Of a DNA stretch of 64,000 nt, positions 51,527 through 59,567 are shown piece by piece. This DNA is from Streptomyces physcomitrii (GTDB lineage Bacteria; Actinomycetota; Actinomycetes; Streptomycetales; Streptomycetaceae): positions 124,001 through 188,000 of the forward strand of contig NZ_JAAWWP010000005.1 of NCBI RefSeq assembly GCF_012273655.1. The letters run 5' to 3'. The translations under genes were made by a program, and so were the position numbers. Every line of letters begins with the position of its first letter. Position 1 is the stretch's first letter. The notes beneath the pieces are model-generated. The model did not search any database. It worked only from the letters and a program-made list of their open reading frames with translations, and was not told the DNA's origin.

Positions 51527-52162
51527 TCAGGCGAGGGCGGTGGTGCCCAGCTCCAGGACGGCGGCGCGGGCGGCGGCGCGGGGCGAGGGGTACGACTCGT
51601 AGTGGTCGAGCATGCTGAGCCAGGTGCCGTCGACGCGGCGCATCAGGTGCAGGGGGCGGCCGTCGACGGTGACGGCGGCCCGGCCGCCGGGCAGCGCGGT
51701 GGCCCGCAGGCGGCGCCCTCGGAAGGTCTCCTCGAACAGGATCTCGCCGTCCGGCTGCGGTCCGTGCTGGACGGCGACCGGCCGGGCCGCGCCGCCGCCC
51801 GGTGCCTGGACCGTGCCGTCCCCGGCGCTCTCCCCCCGGGTCAGGACGAGCGGGGAGAGCGCCCCGGCGACGCCGACGGCGGGCCCGGCCAGGAAGAGGG
51901 AGCGCAGGGCGGCCCGCCGGGTGGGCAGCCGGAGCGGCGGCCGCTCCGCTTCGGCGCCCGTTGCCGTGCGCCGCTTCCCGCCGGGTCTTCTGCCCTGGCC
52001 CGCAAGGGAGTTGGGGGTGGGCGCGGTGCCGTCGCCGGGGCCGCGGGCGGGCGGCGTGCCGCTGTCGCGGGGGGCCGTGGGCTGCGTACCGCTGTCGCGG
52101 GGGGCGGTGGGCGGCTGCGCGGTCGGTGAATCGGTGCGGTCTGCTCCGGGTCCTCGGCTCAT
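51527..52162 (-). CDS. melC1: Tyrosinase cofactor/caddie protein MelC1, long N-terminal form
   Basis: 211 residues. The C-terminal half is MelC1: a twin-arginine signal (LPTRRAALRSLFLAGPAVG) then the caddie domain (EETFRGRRLRATALPGG, VDGRPLHLMRRVDGTWLSM, SPRAAARAAVLEL) that inserts copper into MelC2 and carries it out by the Tat route. The N-terminal 75 residues before the Tat signal are unusual: low-complexity, including a perfect tandem PTAPRDSGT-type 10-residue repeat encoded by a 30-bp repeat at 52059-52118. The real start may be closer to the Tat motif; ATG 52162 is used because GAGG lies 9 bp upstream. Confidence 0.85.
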   Translation of the reverse strand: MSRGPGADRTDSPTAQPPTAPRDSGTQPTAPRDSGTPPARGPGDGTAPTPNSLAGQGRRPGGKRRTATGAEAERPPLRLPTRRAALRSLFLAGPAVGVAGALSPLVLTRGESAGDGTVQAPGGGAARPVAVQHGPQPDGEILFEETFRGRRLRATALPGGRAAVTVDGRPLHLMRRVDGTWLSMLDHYESYPSPRAAARAAVLELGTTALA

Positions 52163-52239
52163 CTGGCTGGTCCTCGTCTCGCTCGCTCGGGCGGGCGGTC
52201 AGGCGCGGGGCCTGTCCGTGCTCCGGCGAGCGAGTGGGA

Positions 52240-52902
52240 TCAGCCGGTCCAGAAGTCCCACCAGCGGGTCAGGACGAGCATCCCGATCACGCCGATGTGC
52301 AGCACCGGAGCCACCCACGTGAACTCGCCGAAGAAGCTCCTCAGCCACCCCGGCGCGGGCAGCAGCCCGGCGCGCACGGTGAAAGAAGTCACGTACCAAA
52401 ACATGATGATCGTGGCAATCCAGGCGAGAGAGCACCACAGACACAGGGCGTTGATCCGGTAGAGCGACTGGAACTGCAGCCAGGTGCAGAATCCGACTCC
52501 GAAGAGGGTGCCCGCGTTCAGGCCGAGCCAGTACCAGCGGGGGAAGGTGCTGCGGCCGAGCAGGGCGGCGCCGATGCCCATGACGATGCCGTAGGCGACC
52601 AGGCCGAGCATCGGGTTGGGGAAGCCGAAGGCGGCGGCCTGCTCGCTCTTCATGATGTTGCCGCAGGACACCACGGGGTTGAGGCTGCACCCCGGGGTGA
52701 AGTCCGGGTCTTCGAGCAGCTTGAACTTGTCGAGGGTGATCACCCAGGCGGCGAGGAGTCCGGCGGCCCCGGTGAGCAGCAGCATCAGCCCGAAGCCGGG
52801 TCCGGCGCCCGCGGTCACCCGCGCCGCGTCGGGCAGCGGCCCGTCCTGCCGCGCCCGTTCCCCGGCATGCCGCGCGCCGTGCGGGCCGACCCTGGTGTCC
52901 AT
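52240..52902 (-). CDS. VKOR-family disulfide-forming membrane protein
   Basis: 220 residues with four to five helices. VKOR signatures: a first cysteine pair at 72 and 80 (PGCSLNPVVSCG), a conserved FGFPNPMLGL segment and the active-site CLWC at 154-157. Such proteins reoxidise DsbA-like thiol oxidases outside the cell, driving disulfide formation with quinone as acceptor. It lies 77 bp upstream of melC1 on the same strand, between two chaplin genes whose products each need one disulfide. ATG 52902 is the likely start. Confidence 0.9.
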   Translation of the reverse strand: MDTRVGPHGARHAGERARQDGPLPDAARVTAGAGPGFGLMLLLTGAAGLLAAWVITLDKFKLLEDPDFTPGCSLNPVVSCGNIMKSEQAAAFGFPNPMLGLVAYGIVMGIGAALLGRSTFPRWYWLGLNAGTLFGVGFCTWLQFQSLYRINALCLWCSLAWIATIIMFWYVTSFTVRAGLLPAPGWLRSFFGEFTWVAPVLHIGVIGMLVLTRWWDFWTG

Positions 52903-53246
52903 ACCTGCGCCGCCTCTTCCCTGCTTCTCGGTCCTGCTGCTCTGTCGTACTGCGCTGTCCGGCTGATCTGCCGTGCCGGTCCGCTGTGCTGGTCCGCCGT
53001 GCCGATCGGCCGTACCGACCCGCTGCGCCGTCGTCGTGCCGGTCCGTCGCGCTTCCCGGCCCGGGGCGCCCCGGCTGCTCGGTTCCGCCTGCGGCGCGCG
53101 GGGGTGTCACGCGCCGGGGCCGGTTCCCGGGGGTGGGGAACCGGCCCCGCTCCCGCACCGCGGGCGACCTCTCGCGGCGGTACGGGGTGGGTCGCGCCCG
53201 GGATCGCGGCGGCCACTGGTGCGGCGCGCGGTCGGGCGCGCGGGTG
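52903..53246. other. Intergenic region upstream of the VKOR gene, no gene seen
   Basis: About 340 bp. It contains degenerate GCCGTGCCGGTCC-like repeats around 52970-53050 and a G-rich block, with no convincing frame. The promoter of the VKOR-melC genes should lie here. Confidence 0.5.
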
Positions 53247-53531
53247 TCAGCCGCCGAGGGGCAGTCCGCCGAGCATCGGGGCGTTGCCGCCGCCGGAGTC
53301 GAGGCCGCCGGTGGCGCCGTTGAGGGCACCGGTCACGGAGCCGGCGCTCGACGGGTCGAGGGCGTTCGTGGAGACCGGGGAGTCGGCGAGCAGAGGCTGC
53401 TTGCTGACGGTGTCGGTCGCCAGGTCGGTGACGCCGGTGGGGACGAGTCCCGCGGCGAACGCCGGGGCTCCGGCACCCACCACGGCGAGAGAACCGGCGA
53501 CGACAGCGGCAGCCTTGAGGGGCTTCATCAT
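53247..53531 (-). CDS. Small secreted protein of unknown function
   Basis: 94 residues. A signal peptide (KPLKAAAVVAGSLAVVGAGA then PAFA, cleavage near 24) precedes a mature part of about 70 residues rich in Gly, Ser, Leu and Thr with no cysteine, ending GGNAPMLGGLPLGG. AAGG lies 5 bp before ATG 53531. The family is not one I can name, but it sits between chaplin and tyrosinase genes, which suggests a cell-surface role in aerial growth. Confidence 0.75.
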   Translation of the reverse strand: MMKPLKAAAVVAGSLAVVGAGAPAFAAGLVPTGVTDLATDTVSKQPLLADSPVSTNALDPSSAGSVTGALNGATGGLDSGGGNAPMLGGLPLGG

Positions 53532-53813
53532 GATCCTTTCATCGGCGACGACCGTCGCCGGGCAGAGGGACACCCGGGCCACAACTCGCCCTCGGGTGTG
53601 CTTCGTTGTGGTTAACGAGCCCCGCACGGCTCAGAAACGAGCAACCGCGAATTTCCTGGACGCCCACCCGATTGACCGGGCGGGACGAAGGCGCCCCGGC
53701 CGCCTGCGAACCCCCGTGGCATGTGCCCGCGGCCTACCGGCCCGCGACCGGGCCCCGACCGGCATGCGGCCGGCCCGCGACCGGCGCTCGACCCCGCCCC
53801 CAAAAACGCGGAA

Positions 53814-53842
53814 GGCCGCGCACCCTCTTCGGGTGCGCGGCC
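53814..53842 (-). terminator. Terminator of the second chaplin gene
   Basis: A 12-bp perfect stem (GGCCGCGCACCC and complement) with a 5-nt loop lies 24 bp after the chaplin stop on its strand. It is followed by a TTTTT run 7 bp further on, a rarer U-rich terminator for this organism. Confidence 0.85.
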
Positions 53843-53866
53843 CACAGCGCGAACTGCGGGAGCAGC

Positions 53867-54106
53867 TCAGTGGTTGACGCAGGTGTTGCCGGCGGCCGGG
53901 TTCAGCAGGCCGATCACGTTGATCGTGTTGCCGCAGACGTTCACCGGGACGTGGACCGGAACCTGGACGACGTTGCCCGAGAGGACACCGGGGGAGTGGG
54001 CGGCGCCGCCCTCGGCGCCGGAGGAGGCGCTGGCGAGGCCGGCGCTGCCGGCCACGGCGGCAGCAGCAACGGTGGAGAGGACGAGGGCCTTCGCAGTACG
54101 CGACAT
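53867..54106 (-). CDS. Short chaplin (ChpH-like)
   Basis: 79 residues: signal peptide (about 1-28, cleavage near ASA/SSG), then a single chaplin domain (HSPGVLSGNVVQVPVHVPVN, CGNTINVIGLLNPAAGNTCVNH) with the two disulfide cysteines. The sequence is very close to ChpH of S. coelicolor as I remember it. ATG 54106 has AAGGAG 9 bp upstream. Divergent from the polysaccharide operon. Confidence 0.93.
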   Translation of the reverse strand: MSRTAKALVLSTVAAAAVAGSAGLASASSGAEGGAAHSPGVLSGNVVQVPVHVPVNVCGNTINVIGLLNPAAGNTCVNH

Positions 54107-54310
54107 GGAGTGTTGCTCCTTGTGTTGATGGCAATCACCGGGGCGGGATGCCCGGCTCATGGACCAACGCCTGCGGCCCGAGGGAGTTCTGCGTCCATAG
54201 GGGTGATCCTTCTCCGCAACGCCTGACGAACACCGTCATCCGGAAGTGTGAGCGCGCACTCTGCACTGACCAACACACATTCTTTACAAGCCCGGAGAGC
54301 CGTCTAGGTC

Positions 54311-55420
54311 ATGCGCCGTCCACTGGGTCCTGTACTGCGCCGCTCACTGCTGCCGCTGCTGCTGCTCGCCGCCTGTCCGGCGGCGCTGCCCGCCCCGGCC
54401 ACGGCGGCCCCGCCCGCCCCCGCTCCCGCGGAGTCGCCCGCGCTCGCCTTCGCGCCCCGCTACCACACCGTGCAGCACGGCGGCCTGGTCCGGGCCGCGA
54501 ACTCCGCCGTCTCCTGCCGGACCTCCGGGCCCACCGCGAAGCGGTGCCCCGCGGTGCGCGGCGGCCGGGCGGGCGGGGTCAACGGCGACTTCGACATGTT
54601 CTACACGGACGTGGACCGCGACCCGAACACGTACAACTCCAGCCGCGGCGAGGTGCGGCTGCCCGCCGGTTCGCGGGTGAGCTACGCCCGCCTGTACTGG
54701 GGCGGGAACCTGCTCGCCGGTGAGCAGAAGCCGCCGAAGGACAACGGGCGGGTGCTGTTCGCGGAGCCGGGCGGGGCCTACCGGGAGGTCCGCGCGGACA
54801 GCCGGACGGGGCACCGCGTCGCGGGCGGCATGGACGCCTTCCAGGCCTCCGCGGACGTCACCCGCCTGGTGCGCGCCGCCGGGCCGGGGCAGTACACCGT
54901 CGCCCAGGTCAATGTGGCCAGCGGCCGTTCGCGGGCCGGCACCTGGGGCGGCTGGACCCTCGTCGTCGCCTACGCGAACCCGCGGGAGCCGCGCCGCGAA
55001 CTGGGCCTGTGGGACGGCTTCGTCGCCTTCGACGCCGCGCACCCGAGCCACACCGTGCCGCTCACCGGTGTCGCGGTGCCGAAGGGGGCGCGCGGGACGG
55101 CCGGGTTCGTCGCCTACAACGGGGACCGCGGCACCCGCGGGGACTCGCTGACGCTCTCCACCGGCCGCGGGCCCGGGGTGTCGCTGTCCGGCCCCGCCGA
55201 CCCGGCCGACGACATCCTCAACTCCACGGTCTCCGGGCCCGGCGGGGCGCGCACGGCGCGTACGCCCGCGTACGACAACACGCTCGGCTACGACTCGGAT
55301 GTCCTGGACGCCTCCGCGGCGCTCGCGCCCGGCGGTGACCGGCTCGGGGCCCGCTTCACCTCCCGCCGGGACGCGGCCTGGCTCGGGGCGTTCTTCCTCG
55401 CCGCCGACGCCGGGCGCTGA
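54311..55420 (+). CDS. Secreted protein, first gene of the polysaccharide operon
   Basis: 369 residues. The N-terminal signal (RRSLLPLLLLAAC) contains a possible lipobox LAAC at 19-22, then an Ala/Pro linker, so it may be a lipoprotein or a cleaved secreted protein. The mature part is beta-rich with conserved-looking blocks (NGDFDMFYTDVDRDPNTYNS, ARLYWGGNLLAGEQKPP, GGWTLVVAYANP, LWDGFVAFDA) that I associate with DUF3344-like extracellular Streptomyces proteins. Function unknown; it may bind or organise the polysaccharide made by the genes that follow 25 bp later. Confidence 0.65.
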   Translation: MRRPLGPVLRRSLLPLLLLAACPAALPAPATAAPPAPAPAESPALAFAPRYHTVQHGGLVRAANSAVSCRTSGPTAKRCPAVRGGRAGGVNGDFDMFYTDVDRDPNTYNSSRGEVRLPAGSRVSYARLYWGGNLLAGEQKPPKDNGRVLFAEPGGAYREVRADSRTGHRVAGGMDAFQASADVTRLVRAAGPGQYTVAQVNVASGRSRAGTWGGWTLVVAYANPREPRRELGLWDGFVAFDAAHPSHTVPLTGVAVPKGARGTAGFVAYNGDRGTRGDSLTLSTGRGPGVSLSGPADPADDILNSTVSGPGGARTARTPAYDNTLGYDSDVLDASAALAPGGDRLGARFTSRRDAAWLGAFFLAADAGR

Positions 55421-55445
55421 CCGGGGCAGTACGGGAGACGGGCGC

Positions 55446-56654
55446 ATGGAGCAGTCAACCGCGGGCCGGGCCGGGCCGCTTCGGGTCCTGCATGTGGCAC
55501 AGCCCGCGGAGGGCGGGGTGGCCCGGGTCGTCGCCGACCTGGTGCGCGCCCAGCTCGCGGCGGGCCTGGACGTGCGCGCCGCCTGCCCCGAACAGGGCGG
55601 CCTGGCACCCTCGTTGCGCGGACTCGGCAGCGAGGTGCGCGCCTGGGAGGCGGGCCGGGACCCCGGACTCGCGGTGGCGTCGGAGGCCCGGCGCCTGGCC
55701 CGGCTGGTCGGCGAGGTGCGGCCCGATGTGGTGCACGCGCACAGCGCGAAGGCGGGGCTCGCGGCGCGGCTCGCGGTGCGCGGGCGCCTGCCGACGGTCT
55801 TCCAGCCGCACGCCTGGTCCTTCGAGGCGGTCACCGGGACGACGGCGGCGCTGGCCCGCCGCTGGGAGCAGTACGCGGCCCGGTGGAGCGCGCGGGTGGT
55901 GTGTGTGAGCGAGGCGGAGCGGCGCACCGGGCTGCGGGCCGGGGTGCGCGCCGCCTGGTCGGTCATCCCCAACGGTGTGGACACCGACCTCTTCAGTCCG
56001 GGCCCGGCCGCGCTCCCCGCGCCGGGCCCCCGGGAGTCGGGGGGCCGGCCCGGCGGCTCGCGGCCGGTGGACGCGCCGGGCCCGCTGGTGGTGTGCGTGG
56101 GGCGGCTGTGCCGGCAGAAGGGGCAGGACGTACTCCTCGACGCCTGGCCGCAGATGCTGCGCAGGCTGCCCGGGGCCCGGCTCGTGCTGGTCGGCGAGGG
56201 CCCGGCCGAGGAGCGGCTGCGGCAGGCCGCGGCGGCGACGGGCGCCGGGGCCTCGGTGTCCTTCCCGGGGGCGGTGGCCGATCCGGCGCCCTGGTACCGG
56301 GCGGCGGACCTGGTGGTGCTGCCCTCGCGCTGGGAGGGGATGGCGCTGGCGCCGATGGAGGCGATGGCCTGCGCGCGGGCTGTCGTGGTCACCGATGTCG
56401 GCGGCAGCCGGGAGTCGCTGCCGCCGGGCCATGTGCCGTACTGCCTGGTGCCGCCGGAGGATCCCGGGGCGCTGGCCCGCGCGGCGGTCGGTGTGCTCAC
56501 CGACGCGCGGCTGCGGGACGCGCTCGCCCTCGCGGGGCGCCGTCACGTCCTGAGTTCCCACGATGTGCGGCGCACCGCCGAGCAGTTCGCCGACCTCTAC
56601 CGCGAACTGCTCGGCATGCAGCGCACCGATCCCAGGGAGAACCGCACCCCGTGA
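55446..56654 (+). CDS. Glycosyltransferase, GT4 family
   Basis: 402-residue GT-B enzyme. N-terminal acceptor domain (VLHVAQPAEGGVARVVADLV), then the donor-binding half with VIPNGVDTDLFSP, VCVGRLCRQKGQDVLL and the E-x7-E region SRWEGMALAPMEAMACAR. It transfers a sugar from a nucleotide donor to a lipid-linked repeat unit. ATG 55446 has GGGAG 8 bp upstream. Its stop overlaps the next gene's GTG (GTGA). Confidence 0.9.
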   Translation: MEQSTAGRAGPLRVLHVAQPAEGGVARVVADLVRAQLAAGLDVRAACPEQGGLAPSLRGLGSEVRAWEAGRDPGLAVASEARRLARLVGEVRPDVVHAHSAKAGLAARLAVRGRLPTVFQPHAWSFEAVTGTTAALARRWEQYAARWSARVVCVSEAERRTGLRAGVRAAWSVIPNGVDTDLFSPGPAALPAPGPRESGGRPGGSRPVDAPGPLVVCVGRLCRQKGQDVLLDAWPQMLRRLPGARLVLVGEGPAEERLRQAAAATGAGASVSFPGAVADPAPWYRAADLVVLPSRWEGMALAPMEAMACARAVVVTDVGGSRESLPPGHVPYCLVPPEDPGALARAAVGVLTDARLRDALALAGRRHVLSSHDVRRTAEQFADLYRELLGMQRTDPRENRTP

Positions 56655-58144
56655 CCGCCGAAAGCACCGTCCCTCCGCCCGCCGGGCGCCCCCGCGGCGA
56701 GAGTGCCGCGCCCGGTTCCGCCTCCCGCAGCTCACTCGCCCTCGCGCCCCGGCCGGTGGCCGGGAAGCCGCTCGGCGGGACCGGCCGCGGCCCGGACCGC
56801 CGATGGGGCGGCCGGCCCCCGCTCCTGATCGTCGACATGCTGGCGGCACTGGTCTCCTCGGTGCTGCTCGGCGGCCCGGCGGCCCGGCCGCTGCCGACCG
56901 CGCTCCTGGTGGCGACGGCGGCGCTCGCGCATGCCCGCGCGCCCCGGCGCACCGGCCCGGCGCCGGGCGCCCTGGAGGAGCTGCCCGCCGTGTTCCTGCG
57001 CGCCGCGGTCTGCTGGTGCCTGACGGCGGCGCTGCTCGCGGCGCTCGCTCCGGCGCGCGCCCTCTCGCTCGCCACCCTGGGCGCGGCGCTCGCGCTGCAC
57101 ACCTCCCTCGGCTTCGCGGGCCGCACGCTGCTGGCGCGGCTGCGCACCCGCGCGGCGCTCGCCCACCCGCGCGCGGCCCTGGTCATCGGCGAGAGCGGCG
57201 CCGCCCGGCAGGTGGCGGCGGCGATCCTGCGGCATCCGCGGACCGGACTGCGCCCGGTGGGCCTCGTCGGCGCCCGGGAGACGGAGGCCGCCGACGAGGA
57301 CGAGGAGCGGCCCGGGACCGAGCCGCCGCGGCTGCCGGTGCTGAACTCCCCCGAGGAGATCCGCCGCGCGGTGGTCCAGAACGGGGTGCGCGCCGCCCTG
57401 GTGGTGGGCGCCGACACCTGCGTGGCCCGGCACCAACTCCTCGCCCAGCTCGACGAGTTCGGCTGCGAGCTGTGGCGCATCGACACCGCGGGCGGCTACG
57501 CCCCCGCGACCGGGCACCGGCTCGCCGCCTTCCCCTGCGAACTGCTCGCCCCGGTGCGCGGCGCCCGGCTCAGCCTCGCCAAGCGCTCCCTGGACGTGGT
57601 GGTCTCCGCGCTCGCCCTGCTGGCGCTGAGCCCGCTGCTCGCCCTGTGCGCGGGCGTGCTGCGGCTGACCGACGGCCCCGGGGTGGTCTTCCGCCAGGAG
57701 CGCATCGGCCGCGACGGCCGCCCCTTCACGCTGCTGAAGTTCCGCACCTACCGCCCGGCCGACGCCGAGGAGTCGGCGACCCGGTGGAGCGTCGCCGGGG
57801 AGGCCCGCATCAGCCTGTTCTGCCGGTTCCTGCGCAGCACCAGCCTGGACGAGCTGCTGCAACTGGTGAACGTGCTGCGCGGCGACATGAGCCTGGTCGG
57901 CCCGCGCCCCGAACGCCCGTATTTCGTCGCCGAGTTCAGCCGCCTGCATCCGGGCTACGCGGCGCGGCACCGGCTGCCGGTCGGCATCACCGGCCTCGCG
58001 CAGATCAGCGGGCTGCGCGGCGACACCTCCATCGAGGACCGGGCCCGCTTCGACAACGCGTACATCGAGACCTGGTCGCTGTGGGGGGATGTGTGCATCC
58101 TGCTGCGCACGGTCTCCTCGCTGCTGCGCCGCACGGGAAGCTGA
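56651..58144 (+). CDS. Polyprenyl glycosylphosphotransferase (initiating enzyme)
   Basis: 497 residues. The N-terminal half has several helices and a nucleotide-binding-like soluble domain (ALVIGESGAARQVAAAILRH). The C-terminal catalytic domain carries the bacterial sugar transferase signature: KRSLDVVVSALALLAL helix, VFRQERIGRDGRPFTLLKFR, and SLDELLQLVNVLRGDMSLVG with PRPE. It should load the first sugar phosphate onto undecaprenyl phosphate. Overlaps the GT4 gene by 4 bp. Confidence 0.92.
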   Translation: MTAESTVPPPAGRPRGESAAPGSASRSSLALAPRPVAGKPLGGTGRGPDRRWGGRPPLLIVDMLAALVSSVLLGGPAARPLPTALLVATAALAHARAPRRTGPAPGALEELPAVFLRAAVCWCLTAALLAALAPARALSLATLGAALALHTSLGFAGRTLLARLRTRAALAHPRAALVIGESGAARQVAAAILRHPRTGLRPVGLVGARETEAADEDEERPGTEPPRLPVLNSPEEIRRAVVQNGVRAALVVGADTCVARHQLLAQLDEFGCELWRIDTAGGYAPATGHRLAAFPCELLAPVRGARLSLAKRSLDVVVSALALLALSPLLALCAGVLRLTDGPGVVFRQERIGRDGRPFTLLKFRTYRPADAEESATRWSVAGEARISLFCRFLRSTSLDELLQLVNVLRGDMSLVGPRPERPYFVAEFSRLHPGYAARHRLPVGITGLAQISGLRGDTSIEDRARFDNAYIETWSLWGDVCILLRTVSSLLRRTGS

Positions 58145-58151
58145 GGACGAC

Positions 58152-59567
58152 GTGAGCCAGTGGGCCGCACCCCTGCCGCTGCCGGACCGGGCGGCGGCAC
58201 TCGGCGCCTTGCGGCGGGCGGCACCGGTACTGCCGGTGGTGCTGCTGCTCGCCCTGGTGGCGCTGCCCGCGGGCGGTCCCTTCGGGGCGGGCGACGGCTC
58301 CGGCGGCACCCTCGCGGACGCGCTCTCCGCGGTGCTCGTCGCCGGCTGCGCGCTGCGCCTGGTGCGCGGGGCGCACCGGCCGCTCAGCCGGCTCGCGGCG
58401 CTGGTGCTGGGGCTGCCGGTCGCGGGCATCGCGCTGGCCGCGGCGGGCGCGGCCGGTACGACGGGCCTGACCGGCATGGTCCGCTATCTGCAGATCTTCG
58501 TCCTGGTCCCGGCCGCGGTGCTGCTCCTGGTGCGCGACGCCCGCGACTTCCGCCTGGTCGCCTGGTCCTTCCTCGGCCTCGCGCTGTGGCAGGGCGCGGT
58601 CGGCGTGCACCAGTACCTCACCGGCACCGGCGCCTCGTACATGGGCTCCGACGTACGCGCGGTCGGCACCTTCGGCCCGAACGACATCATGGGGATGTCC
58701 ACGGTGGTCAGCTACGGACTGGTGTGCGCGGTGGGGCTCGCGCTCGGCCCGGGCGCCGCCGCTGCCGACTCCCCTTCTGCCGCGTCGACTTGGGAGCACT
58801 GGCGGCGGCCGCTCGCGGCGGGCTGCGCGGTGCTGCTCCTGGTGCCGCTGTCGCTGTCGTTCAGCCGCGGCGCGTGGATCGCGACGGTGGTGGCGCTCTC
58901 GGTGCAGCTCCTGATGGCCGGAGTACGGCGCGCGGTACGGGTGTTCGCCGCCGTCGCCGCGGCCGGGGTGGTGCTGGTCGCGGGCATGGGCGTCGGCTCG
59001 CAGCTGCTGAGCGAACGCGTCGGCAGCATCGGCCGGGTGACCGCGGCCCCCGACCAGTCGGTGACCGACCGGTACACGATGTGGGCGGCGGCGCTCGGCA
59101 TGTGGCGGGAGCAGCCGGTGACGGGCGTGGGCCTCAAGCAGTTCCCCGCCGAACGCGACAGCCACGCCTCGCTCGCCCTCTCCTCCGGCAGCGATGTCGC
59201 GGGCGCGGGCACCGACTTCCACCGCCAGGCCCTGCTCTCCCCGCACAACATGTATCTCCTCGTCCTCAGCGAGCAGGGCATGCTCGGCCTCACCGCCCTC
59301 GCGGGCAGCTGGGCCGTCCTCCTGGTCCGGGGCCTGCGCCGCGCCGCCAAGTCGCGTCCCGGAAAAGGCAGTTCGCACCCGGGACACCCCGACCGGGCCC
59401 CCGCCAAGGACTGCGCCTTCGTCGCCTGCGGACTGCTCGTCTGGCAGCTCGCCGACTTCGTGTACGCGGACATCGGCGGCCCCTCGACCGTGCTGACCGC
59501 GGTCGTCCTCGGACTCGCCGCCTGGTGGGCCCTGGCCGACCGCGGCCCCCGGGAGGCGACCCGGTGA
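58152..59567 (+). CDS. O-antigen ligase/polymerase-like membrane protein (Wzy-type)
   Basis: 471 residues with about 10-12 helices. The central Wzy_C block SLSFSRGAWIATVVALSV and the long outer loop (VTGVGLKQFPAERDS ... LLSPHNMYLLVLSEQGMLGL) match the O-antigen ligase/Wzy family. It probably polymerises lipid-linked repeat units outside the membrane. GTG 58152 follows the previous stop by 7 bp with GAGGACGAC upstream. Confidence 0.85.
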   Translation: MSQWAAPLPLPDRAAALGALRRAAPVLPVVLLLALVALPAGGPFGAGDGSGGTLADALSAVLVAGCALRLVRGAHRPLSRLAALVLGLPVAGIALAAAGAAGTTGLTGMVRYLQIFVLVPAAVLLLVRDARDFRLVAWSFLGLALWQGAVGVHQYLTGTGASYMGSDVRAVGTFGPNDIMGMSTVVSYGLVCAVGLALGPGAAAADSPSAASTWEHWRRPLAAGCAVLLLVPLSLSFSRGAWIATVVALSVQLLMAGVRRAVRVFAAVAAAGVVLVAGMGVGSQLLSERVGSIGRVTAAPDQSVTDRYTMWAAALGMWREQPVTGVGLKQFPAERDSHASLALSSGSDVAGAGTDFHRQALLSPHNMYLLVLSEQGMLGLTALAGSWAVLLVRGLRRAAKSRPGKGSSHPGHPDRAPAKDCAFVACGLLVWQLADFVYADIGGPSTVLTAVVLGLAAWWALADRGPREATR

